A DNA stretch of 64,000 nucleotides from Akkermansia massiliensis (GCF_023516715.1 NZ_JAMGSI010000002.1:744001-808000); one strand, 5' to 3'; positions 1-9,743 are shown, numbered from the stretch's first letter. Notes: generated from the sequence alone by a model not told the origin. Numbers and translations: made by a program.

Positions 1-263
1 GGGGGGAAAAATGCGGAGTTCGTTGCTCATGTCGAAAAGGAGTCAGTCTTAAAGTCGAACGAACATTAACGAATAAGAAATCCGCAGACAACATGTTTTT
101 TTGAGGCAGAAAGGGTAGCAGCAGGAGAAAGGAGGATTGCAGAGCGATGGGAAAAGAACGCCCCTGCTTTTTTTTCTTCCAAACCTCCCATTAAATGGAT
201 GGTTCAAAGAAAATGTTCCGCTGTCGTCCAGTTGGCGGATTTCTTATCCGCAGTCCGAAGAGC
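1..263. other. Left-edge region without a supported gene
   Basis: No convincing coding region is seen. On the minus strand an ATG at 28-30 opens a frame that runs off the left edge after about ten codons, so a gene may begin here, but too little is visible to judge. The stretch between this and the aldolase terminator is AT-richer than the neighbouring genes and could hold the leftward promoter of that putative gene. Confidence 0.3.
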
Positions 264-301
264 GAAAAAAATGCCCGGTTCCTTTGGGGAAACCGGGCAT
301 T
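264..301 (-). terminator. Intrinsic terminator after the aldolase gene
   Basis: A perfect inverted repeat (ATGCCCGGTT at 271-280 pairing with AACCGGGCAT at 291-300) is followed on the minus strand by a run of T residues (264-270). It lies about 25 bases past the aldolase stop codon, the expected place for a Rho-independent terminator. Confidence 0.9.
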
Positions 302-325
302 GCATCAAAGCCGTTGAAGGGCTGT

Positions 326-1357
326 TTATATCTTGCCGAAGAGGGTCTTGCCGGCGGACATGAGGTTGTCTGCGGCTTCCTGGAGACGGGCGGCGACTCC
401 CTTTTCACCCTTGGCGAGGTAGGAACGGGGATCGTAGTCCTTCTTGTTGCCCACTTCACCGTCAATCTTGAGCACTCCGTTGATGTGTTCGCACATGTGG
501 GAGACGATCGGGCGGGTGAAGGCGTATTGCGTATCGGTGTCGATGTTCATCTTGACTACGCCGTAGGAAACGGCTTCGCGGATGTCGGAGAGTTCGGAAC
601 CGGAACCGCCGTGGAAAACGAGGGGCATGCGGGCCGCTTCGCCGTGCTTGGCGACCACGGCTTCCTGGCCGTCGCGCAGGATGCTGGGCTTCAGCTTGAC
701 GTGGCCGGGCTTGTACACGCCGTGCACGTTGCCGAAGGTGGCGGCCAGCATGAATTTGCCGAGGGGGGCCAGGGCTTCATACGTCATCAGCATGTCTTCC
801 GGAGAGGTGTAGAGCTTGTCAGCGGGGTGGCCGGAGTTGTCCACGCCGTCTTCTTCGCCGCCCACGACGCCGATTTCAATTTCAAGGACGATGCCCAGTT
901 CGGCGCATTCCTTCAGCAGTTCACGGGAAAGCTTGAGGTTTTCAGCCATGGGCAGCGTGGAGGCGTCCAGCATGTGGGAGTTGAAGAGGGGGGCTTCACC
1001 GCGTTCCACGCGGCGGCGGGATTCGGCGATCAGGGGACGCAGGAAGGTGTCCACGTGTTCGGGCTGGCAGTGGTCCGTGTGCAGGGCTACAAGCACGTTG
1101 TGCTTTTCAGCCAGGCGGCGCGTGGCTTCCGCCAGAACAATGGCGCCAAGGGCGGAACTGCCGATGGAGGTGCCGGAGGCGAATTTGCCGCCGCCGATGG
1201 AAACCTGGATGATGCCGTCGCTCTTGGCTTCGGAGAAGGCGCGGAGGGCGCCGTTGATCACTTCGATCGTGGTCACGTTGACGGCCGGATAGGCATAGCC
1301 TTCCTTCTTGGCCGTTTCAAGCATGGTAATGTATTGTTCTGGTGTGGCTATTGGCAT
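326..1357 (-). CDS. fba: Class II fructose-bisphosphate aldolase
   Basis: A 343-residue zinc-dependent aldolase that interconverts fructose 1,6-bisphosphate with dihydroxyacetone phosphate and glyceraldehyde 3-phosphate in glycolysis and gluconeogenesis; cytoplasmic. Visible family motifs are ALHTDHC (residues 91-97, catalytic Asp and zinc His), the GNVHGVY block (209-215, zinc His), VFHGGSGS (247-254, zinc His and phosphate-binding loop) and NIDTD (271-275). Length fits the FbaA-type subfamily. The ATG start gives the family's usual N-terminus. It is followed by its own terminator and is probably a single-gene unit, separated from the upstream hexosaminidase by about 90 bases. Confidence 0.95.
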   Translation of the reverse strand: MPIATPEQYITMLETAKKEGYAYPAVNVTTIEVINGALRAFSEAKSDGIIQVSIGGGKFASGTSIGSSALGAIVLAEATRRLAEKHNVLVALHTDHCQPEHVDTFLRPLIAESRRRVERGEAPLFNSHMLDASTLPMAENLKLSRELLKECAELGIVLEIEIGVVGGEEDGVDNSGHPADKLYTSPEDMLMTYEALAPLGKFMLAATFGNVHGVYKPGHVKLKPSILRDGQEAVVAKHGEAARMPLVFHGGSGSELSDIREAVSYGVVKMNIDTDTQYAFTRPIVSHMCEHINGVLKIDGEVGNKKDYDPRSYLAKGEKGVAARLQEAADNLMSAGKTLFGKI

Positions 1358-1444
1358 AACGGGGACATGATAGGTGTTTTTTTTCGGGAGGGCAAGGCTG
1401 AACTCAGGCGCGCGCAGGGGTTGCAGAGCTCTTGCGGGACATGG

Positions 1445-3097
1445 TCATTCGCGGATCATTTTCGCCTCCGGCTGCGCCGGTTCTCCGGAGTCCGTCCGGT
1501 AGTTGACGCGCTGCGCGTCCAGGAAGGGCTTGTGCCTGTCCAGGCGTTCCTTGAAGTCTGTGAAGTCCTTGCGGCCAGGCTGCGTCCAGCCCAGCTCCGC
1601 GATGGCGAACATGCGCGGAAATACCATGTACTGCCATTTGGCCAGTGTGGTCATGTATTCGCTCCAGCAGCTTCCCTGCACGCCCAGGATGTTTTTTTCC
1701 TGTTCCGGGGTGAGCCCCTTCGGAACGGGATTCATGTTATAGACTTTTTGCAGGGGAATGGTGGAGAAAGTCGCCATTTCATATTCGGGGCCTTCCGGAT
1801 GCGGCCCTTCCTGCCGGATCAGGTACGTGCTTTCAAAGGGAGTCATGATCACCTTGTTTCCGTGCTTGATGGCTTCCCGGGCAATGCCGGGATCATGCCA
1901 GACCATCAGGGTGGCCGTCTTGGAAAGGCCGCCTTCCCGGATTTCATCCCAGCCGATGATTTGCTTGCCGCGCGCGTTGACCAGCTTTTCCACGCGGTGG
2001 ATGAAGTAGCTCTGGAGCTCTTGTTCGTTTTTCAGGCCGTTTTTCTTCATCACTTCCTGGGCCTGGGGGGAGTTTTTCCACTGCTGTTTGGGGGCTTCGT
2101 CTCCGCCTATGTGGATGTAGGGGGAATCCGGGAAGAGCTGGCAGACTTCTTCTAGGATGCCGTCAATGAATTTGAAGGTGGGTTCCGTGGGGCTGAACGT
2201 GAAAGGGAGGATCCCCCAGCGCGTCGCCACCCGGGGCTTGTAGCCGGGGATGTCCTTGTTGCCGAATTCGGGATAAGCCGTGATGGCGGCCGCGGCGTGG
2301 CCGGGCGTTTCTATTTCCGGCACGATGGTGACGTGCCTGCGTTTGGCGTAGTCCACCAGCTCCTTTACTTCCTTCTGGGTGTAGAAGAAGGTGAAGGGTT
2401 TGCCGTCTCCCTTGTTGCGGTTGCCGGGAATGGGGCTTTCCGGGCGGGTGGCGCCGATGGAGGTGAGCCTGGGATATTTTTTGATTTCCAGCCGCCAGCC
2501 CTGGTCTTCCGTCAGGTGCCAGTGGATGGTGTTTACCTTGTAGCAGGCGAGCAGGTCGATGATGGTTTTCAGCTCCGCGATGGAACGGGGATTGCGGCCG
2601 CTGTCAATCATGATGCCGCGCCACGTGAAGCGCGGACTGTCCGTGATGGTCATGCAGGGAAGGGCCCAGTGGCCGGCGGCATCCTTTTCCAGAGACTGCT
2701 TGAGGGTTTGCGCCGCATAGAAAGCTCCGGCGGGAGACGTGCATGAGACGGTGATGCCCTGCGTGGAGACCTTGATGGAGTACCATTCCGGAGACAGGGA
2801 AGCGTCTTTTTTCAGGATGATCTGTACGGCATTGGCCGCGGAAGGAGCCGGGCTTACCTTGATTTGCCGGAGGTTGTTGGAGAACCCCGTCACGAAGGAG
2901 GCAATGCAGCTTTTGTCTCCCGTTTTGGAAACAGGCAGCGTGTTGCTGACCAGAAATCCCGGCTTGTTTTTTTCCACGTCCAGCGCGGATGGGAGGGGGA
3001 TGATGGCCGGGTCGCCCGGTACGGGTTTGGAGGGCAGGGAGAAGGCGGCGGACGCGGACAGGAGGCCTGCGGCTAGAAAGAGGCTTTTGGAAAACAT
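1445..3097 (-). CDS. Secreted beta-N-acetylhexosaminidase, family GH20
   Basis: A 550-residue exo-acting beta-hexosaminidase that removes terminal N-acetylglucosamine or N-acetylgalactosamine from glycans, probably host mucin chains. A signal peptide is visible (Lys at residue 4, hydrophobic core to about 18, then SLPSK). Residues of about 30-150 look like the GH20 non-catalytic N-terminal domain and about 155-500 like the catalytic barrel. The signature HIGGDEAP (329-336) carries the Asp333-Glu334 pair used in substrate-assisted catalysis; HWHLTEDQGWR (192-202) is another family block. There is no lipobox, so a periplasmic or exported soluble enzyme is likely. The exact substrate cannot be read from sequence. 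Confidence 0.93.
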   Translation of the reverse strand: MFSKSLFLAAGLLSASAAFSLPSKPVPGDPAIIPLPSALDVEKNKPGFLVSNTLPVSKTGDKSCIASFVTGFSNNLRQIKVSPAPSAANAVQIILKKDASLSPEWYSIKVSTQGITVSCTSPAGAFYAAQTLKQSLEKDAAGHWALPCMTITDSPRFTWRGIMIDSGRNPRSIAELKTIIDLLACYKVNTIHWHLTEDQGWRLEIKKYPRLTSIGATRPESPIPGNRNKGDGKPFTFFYTQKEVKELVDYAKRRHVTIVPEIETPGHAAAAITAYPEFGNKDIPGYKPRVATRWGILPFTFSPTEPTFKFIDGILEEVCQLFPDSPYIHIGGDEAPKQQWKNSPQAQEVMKKNGLKNEQELQSYFIHRVEKLVNARGKQIIGWDEIREGGLSKTATLMVWHDPGIAREAIKHGNKVIMTPFESTYLIRQEGPHPEGPEYEMATFSTIPLQKVYNMNPVPKGLTPEQEKNILGVQGSCWSEYMTTLAKWQYMVFPRMFAIAELGWTQPGRKDFTDFKERLDRHKPFLDAQRVNYRTDSGEPAQPEAKMIRE

Positions 3098-3289
3098 GAG
3101 GAAAAAAGGGAGGGAAAATTTTTAACGTAAATAGTATATTCCGCGGGTGTTTACAAGGCGGCTTTACGGGATTTGCCCTGGAGGGAATAAAGAAGTCCTG
3201 TCTCCGGTGCCGGGGTGGACCGGAAAGCTGCAGGGCTGAGGCCGTGGCACGGATTTTTTTGGAGATCCGGGAATGTCCGGCCGGGTGTG

Positions 3290-4816
3290 TTATTTCAGGG
3301 TGATGGAGGCGGTTCCGGGCTTGATGGCGTATTTTTTACCGTTAATCACCAGGGAATAAGGGTTGTTGCTTGTGACGTCAACGGTGTTTTTGCCGTCAAA
3401 AACGATGTCGGTGGTAGTCGTCCCGAAATGAAGATTTTTTAATCCGTGCCTGCCTTTCTCCCTTTTCAATCTCCACTGGATTTCATTCCGGAGTGCAGAA
3501 ACCTTATGGAATCCCAGAACGTTTTCAATAAAGAGGGAAATGGGGCCCAGCGCCGACCAGCCGCAAAATTCCGGACGGGCCCTGCGGCCATGTTCGGTAG
3601 ACGGCTCGTTGGCACTGGGGCTGTAACATTCCCATATCGTGTGCGGTTTGATGCCGTGGTAAGCGGCAAGCTGCTGGCGGATGATTTTTTCAGCGATCAT
3701 GTCGGCTTCCTCATGGTAGCCGTATTCTTCAAGCGCCTTGACAGTCATGTACGTGGTGGGCAGCCAGATGCCGCCGCGCCAGTAATCCCCGGTTTGGTCA
3801 TGGTAATCCCTATCCCTGCGGGAAAGGGTGGGCGTCGGGTAGTTTCCACCGAATTCCTGCGGGTCCCGAAGGTATTTTACCATTTTTTCCGCCTGGGCCG
3901 GCGAAGCAACTCCGGCTAAAAGCGGCCAGTAGGAGGCCATTGTCCTGATGCGGCAGGGCTGCCTGCTTTCTATCGCCACATCATAGTAGAACCCGTCCTG
4001 CTCATCCCAGTACAGTTCGTTTATTTTGTCTTTCAGCTTGCGGTAGACGGCCTCCCATTTCCCGGCTGCGCCTGCATTGCCCAGTGATTGTTCCAATTGG
4101 GCCATGCAGCGTGCGCTCAGGGCTTGCTGGGAAATGGCGTCAATCCATAGAATCTTATTGTAGCCGCCTGCGTCCCGGCCTCTGGGCGTGTTGTCCATTC
4201 CGCTGGCGCCCCCCGTCCATGTAAAACCATCTTCACCAATGGCGTTCAGGTGGATGTTTTGGGGAGAGCATTCGAAACGTTCTCCCGCTTTGGCATTGGC
4301 AAACCAGTCAAAATGTTTTTGAAGGTACTGTTTCCGATTCAGGATTTCATGGATGCGGTTTTTGTTTCCGGTAAAGTCGTAGTATTCCTTTTCAACCCAT
4401 GCGAACAACGGAGGATTGTCCACGAGGTGAATGCGAAGCGGAGTTTTTTCCTTATCCCAAATGGGTTTGTACAGATTGTCCATGCTTCCCTCTCCGGGGA
4501 ATGAGTTCGGCGCATACTTGGCAAAGAGCACCATGAAACAGGTATCCCAAATCCAGATTTGGTCTTCGTAACAGTTTTCATCCATGTAGGGCGACCCGGG
4601 GAGGCCCTCAGGGCCTTTTCTTACCCGTCCGGCCGTGATTTCCCATGTTTTATGGTAAAGATCCACGAGGTCTTTGTCAGGGTAAACCGGCTGGGGAATT
4701 TCTTCTTTCCAGCCTTCCTGAATGCAGCTGTCATGATGGGCCGTCGCTCCCAGGCCTTGCACACAGGCCATTGTTCCCAGGATGATGCCGCATGCTGTCC
4801 GCAGGTAGTATTTCAT
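3290..4816 (-). CDS. Secreted (alpha/alpha)6-barrel glycoside hydrolase, GH63/GH37/MGH1-like
   Basis: About 508 residues from the ATG at 4816, chosen because it puts a signal peptide (MKYYLRTACGIILG...) at the very N-terminus; an ATG 72 bases further upstream would add a basic leader. The body has the pattern of (alpha/alpha)6 glucosidases and trehalase-like enzymes: WIWDTCF near the start, WTGGASGMDNTPRGRD with an acidic residue likely to act in catalysis, ELYWDEQDGFYYDV, DYWRGGIWLPTTYM and a C-terminal GWSALGPISLFIE. This fits the GH63 / MGH1-like superfamily, but I cannot assign the sugar cleaved. It sits leftward behind the GH20 gene with a gap of 190 bases, so co-transcription is possible but not shown. 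Confidence 0.72.
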   Translation of the reverse strand: MKYYLRTACGIILGTMACVQGLGATAHHDSCIQEGWKEEIPQPVYPDKDLVDLYHKTWEITAGRVRKGPEGLPGSPYMDENCYEDQIWIWDTCFMVLFAKYAPNSFPGEGSMDNLYKPIWDKEKTPLRIHLVDNPPLFAWVEKEYYDFTGNKNRIHEILNRKQYLQKHFDWFANAKAGERFECSPQNIHLNAIGEDGFTWTGGASGMDNTPRGRDAGGYNKILWIDAISQQALSARCMAQLEQSLGNAGAAGKWEAVYRKLKDKINELYWDEQDGFYYDVAIESRQPCRIRTMASYWPLLAGVASPAQAEKMVKYLRDPQEFGGNYPTPTLSRRDRDYHDQTGDYWRGGIWLPTTYMTVKALEEYGYHEEADMIAEKIIRQQLAAYHGIKPHTIWECYSPSANEPSTEHGRRARPEFCGWSALGPISLFIENVLGFHKVSALRNEIQWRLKREKGRHGLKNLHFGTTTTDIVFDGKNTVDVTSNNPYSLVINGKKYAIKPGTASITLK

Positions 4817-5034
4817 TTCCAGTATACGGCCAGGGAGGCGAGAAAATATCTTTTTTCTCGTCCCGTACCGGGTGGAAGGATTTTCCATGCCGTCATGTTC
4901 CCCTGGCAGGCCAATGATGGCATGGAACCGAATTAGTATTACTGAAGGCGGCGCTGCCGCCGGAAGGATGAAAGTGAAGCGACAGCGTGGAGGAAAGGGA
5001 AAATGATTTTTTCCGTCAACATGGAATAATAGGA

Positions 5035-5082
5035 AAAGGGACGTCCCTCCTCCGGTTTTTATCTTCGTGAGACGCCCCTTTG
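5035..5082 (-). terminator. Probable terminator after lysA
   Basis: AAAGGGACGTC (5035-5045) can pair with GACGCCCCTTT (5071-5081) with one mismatch; on the minus strand it is followed by a T-rich stretch. It lies just beyond the lysA stop. The 25-base loop makes it weaker than the other terminators in this window. Confidence 0.5.
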
Positions 5083-5110
5083 AAAGTGGGGAAAGATGAA
5101 GCGCGGGAGG

Positions 5111-6400
5111 TTATTCCGGAATGGATTCCCCCCGGATGAGGTCTTCCCAGGTCTGGCGGCTGCGGATGACGTTCCACTGGTTTCCGTCCACCAGCACTTC
5201 TTCCGCCATGGGGCGGGAATTGTAGTTGGAGGACATGGAAAAACCGTAGGCGCCGGCGGACAGCACGGCCAGGAGTTCTCCCTGGCGCACGTCCGTCATG
5301 TCCCTGTTCTGGGCCAGGAAGTCCCCGGATTCGCAGATGGGGCCGACGACGTCCGTGGTAATGCAGGATTCGGAGAGGTGTTCCCTGACCGGGATGATTT
5401 CATGATACCCCTGGTAGAGGGCGGGGCGGATGAGGTCGTTCATGCCCGCATCCACGATTTTAAAGGTTTTGGCCTTTCCAGTCTTTTCATACAGGCAGCG
5501 AGTGATGAGCGCGCCCGCATTTCCCACGATGAGGCGTCCCGGTTCCACGATGATATGCAGGCCCAGAGGCTGGAGGGTGGGAACGACGGCCTGGGCGTAA
5601 GTGCTCAGCGTGAGCTGGGCGCAGTCTTCATTCCACCATTCCTTGACGCCGGAATCCAGCGTATCCTGGTAAACGATGCCGATGCCGCCGCCGATGGAGA
5701 AGAATTCGATGCCGTGCTTTTCTTTCAGCGCGGCGGCCAGCGGAGCCACTTTCCTGACGGCTTCCAGGAAGGGTTTCGCCTGGGTGAGCTGGGAGCCGAT
5801 GTGCATCTGCAGGCCCTTGAGTTGGAGGTTCGGAAGTTCGCGGGCCGCCATCTCGTAAAGAGGTTCAATGAGTTCAAAGTCCACGCCGAATTTGTTTTCA
5901 GCCTTCCCGGTGGTGATGTATTTGTGCGTTCCCGCCTCCACATTGGGATTGACGCGCACGGCTACCGGAGCCTTTACTCCCATGGACGCGGCGATGGCGT
6001 CAATGGCGCGCAGTTCCGTCTCCGATTCCACATTGAAGCAGTAAATGCCCTGTTCCAGGGCGTAGCGGATTTCCGCCTCTGTTTTTCCCACGCCGGCATA
6101 GGTGCATTTGGAAGGGTCCCCCCCGGCCTTGAGGACGCGAAAGAGTTCTCCGCCGGAAACGATGTCGAACCCCGCGCCATTGCGGGCCATGAGGTTCAGG
6201 ATGGCGATGTTGGAGCTGGCCTTGACGGCGTAGGCCACTTCCGCGTTAAGGGGCGCCAGGGCTTCCCTGAGGCGGTGGAAATGGTTCAGAATGGTCTGCT
6301 TGCTGTAGACGTACAGGGGGGTGCCTTCCTTGTCCGCCAGTTCCTGGAGGTTGACGTTTTCACAGTAGAGCGTGCCGTTTTTATATGCGAATGAATGCAT
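5111..6400 (-). CDS. lysA: Diaminopimelate decarboxylase
   Basis: A 429-residue PLP enzyme of fold type III that decarboxylates meso-diaminopimelate to L-lysine, the last step of lysine biosynthesis. The PLP lysine is in VAYAVKASSN (Lys60). The glycine-rich phosphate-binding block GGGIGI and the EPGRLIVGNAG block follow, and the C-terminal CESGDFLAQ motif supplies the substrate-contacting Cys and Glu of the dimer partner. The ATG start matches the family. It begins three bases after the stop of the upstream AI-2E-type permease, which argues for one transcript. Its presence with mpl at the other end of the window agrees with a DAP-type peptidoglycan. Confidence 0.95.
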   Translation of the reverse strand: MHSFAYKNGTLYCENVNLQELADKEGTPLYVYSKQTILNHFHRLREALAPLNAEVAYAVKASSNIAILNLMARNGAGFDIVSGGELFRVLKAGGDPSKCTYAGVGKTEAEIRYALEQGIYCFNVESETELRAIDAIAASMGVKAPVAVRVNPNVEAGTHKYITTGKAENKFGVDFELIEPLYEMAARELPNLQLKGLQMHIGSQLTQAKPFLEAVRKVAPLAAALKEKHGIEFFSIGGGIGIVYQDTLDSGVKEWWNEDCAQLTLSTYAQAVVPTLQPLGLHIIVEPGRLIVGNAGALITRCLYEKTGKAKTFKIVDAGMNDLIRPALYQGYHEIIPVREHLSESCITTDVVGPICESGDFLAQNRDMTDVRQGELLAVLSAGAYGFSMSSNYNSRPMAEEVLVDGNQWNVIRSRQTWEDLIRGESIPE

Positions 6401-6403
6401 GGA

Positions 6404-7516
6404 TTATTCCTTGGTTGTGCTTTCGTTGGTTTTCCCGGAATGGAGAGGAGGGAGCGGGAATCTGGGCGTAGGGGGGTTGTCGATGAGCTGGGCGATCCAG
6501 GCGAGATCCTTGGAGCTTTCCAGCCCGAGCTTGATCAGCATGGTGATGGGGACGGCCAGCAGCATGCCGATGGGGCCCCATACCCAGCCCCAGAAGATGA
6601 CGGAAAGCAGGACCATGCTTGTCACGATGCCGAATTGGCGGCCCAGCAGCATGGGTTCCAGGCAACTCCCCAGGACCGTGTTGATCACCAGGTAGCCGCC
6701 GGCTACGATGATGCCCGCGGTGGGGCTGATCAGGAGCATGGCGAGCAAGGTGGGGGGAATGGCCGCGATGATGGAGCCGAAGGTGGGGATGAAGTTGAGC
6801 GCGAAGGCCACGATGCCCCACAGCAGCGGGAAGTCCACCTTCATGTAGTAGCAAAGCAGGAAGGCCAGCAGTCCGGTGGCTGCGCTAATGAAGGTCTTGA
6901 TAATCAGGTATTTCTGTACTCCGGCCAGAGCTTTGGAAAATTTGCGGATTCCCGTGTCGCTGTTGTTGCCCAGTTTGTTGATGTTCATCCGGAAGCGGGG
7001 GGCTTCCCCCAGGAAGAAGGTCATCAGGATCAGAATCAGGGTGGTGAAGGTCAGCATGGAGGCGAGCTGCCCCATCACCCCCGTGGAGAACGCCACGATG
7101 CGCTGCCCGTTGAGCAGGTCCGGGAGTTCCTGAAGCATCTGGTCCGCCAGATTGTTCCAGTCACGTTCAATGAGGAAGGCGCGGAGTTCGTGGATTTTCT
7201 CCATCATCAGGGGCTGGTATTTGACCGTGACCGTCCGGGCCAGGTCCTGCCCCAGGTACTGGGCCAGATAGGCCAGGCCCACAAGAATGCCGAAGTCCAT
7301 GATCACCGTGAAGGTTACCGCCAGCCAGTGCGGAAAACGAAGACGGCCCTTGAAAAAAGTGGTCAGCGGGTAACTGACGATCGCCAGAAAGCCGGACAGG
7401 ACGATGGGGAGCAGCACCGGCTTCCCCGCCTGCAGCCCGGCCGTGATGACGATGACGCTGGCGAGCATGAGCAGGATTTTCAGGCCCTCTTTTCCGGATT
7501 CTTTCTGGGGAGTCAT
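6404..7516 (-). CDS. AI-2E family transporter (PF01594-type permease)
   Basis: About 370 residues from the ATG at 7516; a longer frame opens only with TTG. It is an integral inner-membrane protein with about eight hydrophobic segments: two near the N-terminus, one near residue 70, a long amphipathic stretch, then a cluster of closely spaced helices in the C-terminal half with the family block ALNFIPTFGSIIAAIPP. Members of the family export small molecules, with autoinducer-2 or sodium/proton exchange proposed in different bacteria; the substrate here is unknown. It lies directly upstream of lysA and just after the HAD phosphatase gene, all leftward. Confidence 0.85.
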   Translation of the reverse strand: MTPQKESGKEGLKILLMLASVIVITAGLQAGKPVLLPIVLSGFLAIVSYPLTTFFKGRLRFPHWLAVTFTVIMDFGILVGLAYLAQYLGQDLARTVTVKYQPLMMEKIHELRAFLIERDWNNLADQMLQELPDLLNGQRIVAFSTGVMGQLASMLTFTTLILILMTFFLGEAPRFRMNINKLGNNSDTGIRKFSKALAGVQKYLIIKTFISAATGLLAFLLCYYMKVDFPLLWGIVAFALNFIPTFGSIIAAIPPTLLAMLLISPTAGIIVAGGYLVINTVLGSCLEPMLLGRQFGIVTSMVLLSVIFWGWVWGPIGMLLAVPITMLIKLGLESSKDLAWIAQLIDNPPTPRFPLPPLHSGKTNESTTKE

Positions 7517-7575
7517 GGAAGGATTGGTGTTAACGGGGTGAGTAATGGTGTCCGATTTCCTGCGGGATTGCAATA

Positions 7576-8241
7576 TTAAAGGCCCTCATTCCCATCATGT
7601 TCCCGGAAAAAGCGGTCCAGGTCTTCAAAGCGGGTCAGGAGGTAGTCAGGCTTCCGTTCTTCGAGCCCCTTTACATCCGCCTCCGCGGCCCATCCTGCGG
7701 CAAGAATGCGGATGGGAACGGCGCGGCATGCGTCCACGTCCGTGGGGGAATCCCCGATGTAGATGGCTTCCCCGGCGGAAGAGTCCAGGCGGTCCAGCGC
7801 CCGCCTGATGCGGTCCGGCTTCACGCCGCCCTCAGGGGAGCCTGTTTCCAGAATGGGGAAGAACTCGGCCAGATGGAAAAATTGAAGGGAAATCTCCGCG
7901 CTTTCCAGGCGTTTGCCGGTGACCATGGCCAGACGGATGCCGCGGCTGCGCAGGGCGTGCAGCAGTCCGGCCGCCCCGGGGAAGGGAGTGGGCGCCAGTT
8001 CCGGATGCAGCTCATGGTAATAGCGGAGGAACAGTTCCCTGCCTTTTTCGTGCAGTTCCGGCTTTCCGGGAAGCAGTCTTTGGATGACGCCCAGGTCGTC
8101 CGGCCCGAACTGGCGTTCGATTTCCTCATCCGTCAACGTTCTGCCGTCCAGTTCCCGGACGGCGCGGCGGAAGGCTTCCCGGCACAGGGGTATGGTATCC
8201 GCAAGCGTTCCGTCAAAATCAAAAATGGCGGTTTTGATCAT
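7576..8241 (-). CDS. HAD-superfamily phosphatase, phosphoglycolate-phosphatase-like
   Basis: About 221 residues from the ATG at 8241, which places the HAD motif I DFDGTLADT at the very N-terminus as usual. Motif II (MVTGK) lies mid-protein, and motif IV (IYIGDSPTDVDACRA) near residue 170; the helical cap between motifs I and II is of the C1 type. The family hydrolyses small phosphate esters such as 2-phosphoglycolate or pyrophosphate (Gph/PpaX type). The substrate is not determinable. It sits 60 bases upstream of the AI-2E permease in the same direction and diverges from the amino-acid permease on its other side. Confidence 0.85.
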   Translation of the reverse strand: MIKTAIFDFDGTLADTIPLCREAFRRAVRELDGRTLTDEEIERQFGPDDLGVIQRLLPGKPELHEKGRELFLRYYHELHPELAPTPFPGAAGLLHALRSRGIRLAMVTGKRLESAEISLQFFHLAEFFPILETGSPEGGVKPDRIRRALDRLDSSAGEAIYIGDSPTDVDACRAVPIRILAAGWAAEADVKGLEERKPDYLLTRFEDLDRFFREHDGNEGL

Positions 8242-8394
8242 CAGCCGTACCCTACATGCCGCCTGCGGACGGTTCAAGGGGAAAGCCGTGCCTGAATAGT
8301 CATGATGACGCTGCGGGGCGTTCCGGACCGGCAGGACGTGTCATCTCGTATGGAAAGGTCAACGTTCCGTCCCTGTAAGCTCTCTAATTCCCTT

Positions 8395-9699
8395 ATGCAC
8401 GGGAAGGCTCCAAAAGAATATTTATCCCTGTGGAGCGTGATTGCATTGGGAATAGGTTCCATGGTAGGAGCGGGAATTTTCGCCCTCATGGGTCAGGCGA
8501 CCCTGATGGCGGGCAAAAACGTGTACTGGTCCTTCCTGCTGGGAGGCGTCGCGGCCCTGCTTTCCGGTTATACCTACGCCAAGCTGGGTTCCCGTTATCC
8601 CGGTTCCGGAGGAATCATGGATTATTTCAACGAGGCTTTTTCCCATAAGACCCTCTCCGGCGCGCTGACGCTGATTTACCTGGGAACGCTGGTCATTACC
8701 GTGGCCCTGGTCGCCAAGTCCTTCGGGGCCTATGCGTCCCGCCTGTTTTTGCCGGACGAATTAACCAACATCTATTCCACCGCCCTTTTCGCCAGCGTGG
8801 CCATTCTGCTGCTGGGAGCATTGAACATGGGAGGAGCCAAGGCCGTAGGGAAGTCGGAGGTGGTGATGGTGGCGTTCAAGCTGCTTATTCTGACGGTTCT
8901 GATGCTTGCCAGCTTCGGTTCTTCCGTGCCAGTGGGCGCGGACCCCATTCCGGTGAAAGGACTGGACGGGCTGCTGGGGAGCGTGGGACTGACGTTTTTC
9001 GCGTTTGCCGGCTACGGCATGATGGCCAATACGGCGGGCAATCTGAAAAATCCTTCCAAAACATTGCCCAAGGCCATTTTCCTGGCTATCGGCATCGTGC
9101 TGGTTCTGTACCTGGTGCTTTCCTACGTAGTGCTGACCAACGTTCCCGCCACTTCCCTGGAAAGCCACACGGAAACCGCCGTGGCGCAGGCCGCCTATCC
9201 CGTGCTGGGCGTGTGGGGCTTCATGGCCGTATCCGTGGCGGCGCTCATTGCCACGGCGTCAGCCATTAACGCCACCATGTTCAGCATGCTGGACATTTCC
9301 CGGGCACTGGCGCGCAACGGCCAGCTGGGAGCCATCTTCAAGCAGCCTTTCTGGGGCAGCGGCACGGAAGGCTTTTTCTATCTTCTGCTGGGCATTCTGG
9401 TGATGACGAATGCCTTTAACCTGGTAGCCATCGCCAATCTGGCGGGGGCCTGTTTCCTGATCAGCTACCTGGCGGTGTTCGTTGCCCATTGGCGGCTCCG
9501 GAAAGAGACGCAGGGGAACGCGCTGCTGATCATCCTCGGGTTCCTGCTGATGCTGTTTATTCTGGGAGCCTTTTTCTACCAGATGTTCTTCAGCCAGCCT
9601 TATCTGATTCCGCTGATCCTCCTGTTTGTGGCCGCCTGTTTCATTCTGGAATTTTTCATTCGCAAAAAGCTGGCGAAGGGGGCTTCCAAGGCTTCCTAG
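8395..9699 (+). CDS. APC-superfamily amino-acid permease
   Basis: About 434 residues from the ATG at 8395. I chose this start because the first transmembrane helix with the APC substrate-binding signature GIGSMVGAGIFA then lies close to the N-terminus, as in the family; the frame opens further upstream without obvious protein character. About 12 hydrophobic segments can be counted, including GLTFFAFAGYGMMAN (typical of helix 6) and two closing helices near the C-terminus. It should import an amino acid or polyamine with protons or exchange it; the substrate cannot be assigned. It is transcribed divergently from the HAD gene and converges on thiG. Confidence 0.87.
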   Translation: MHGKAPKEYLSLWSVIALGIGSMVGAGIFALMGQATLMAGKNVYWSFLLGGVAALLSGYTYAKLGSRYPGSGGIMDYFNEAFSHKTLSGALTLIYLGTLVITVALVAKSFGAYASRLFLPDELTNIYSTALFASVAILLLGALNMGGAKAVGKSEVVMVAFKLLILTVLMLASFGSSVPVGADPIPVKGLDGLLGSVGLTFFAFAGYGMMANTAGNLKNPSKTLPKAIFLAIGIVLVLYLVLSYVVLTNVPATSLESHTETAVAQAAYPVLGVWGFMAVSVAALIATASAINATMFSMLDISRALARNGQLGAIFKQPFWGSGTEGFFYLLLGILVMTNAFNLVAIANLAGACFLISYLAVFVAHWRLRKETQGNALLIILGFLLMLFILGAFFYQMFFSQPYLIPLILLFVAACFILEFFIRKKLAKGASKAS

Positions 9700-9743
9700 G
9701 CTGTGGGGGTTAGGAAAGAAACGCTTTCCCTCCCGTTGCACTT

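Noticed and set aside
1-30. Start of a leftward gene at the left edge
   Set aside because: Only about ten codons from an ATG at 28-30 are visible, without a clear ribosome-binding site.
137-2155. Long plus-strand reading frame opposite the aldolase and hexosaminidase genes
   Set aside because: It is antisense to two well-supported genes and its product has no domain character; GC-rich genes commonly produce such frames.
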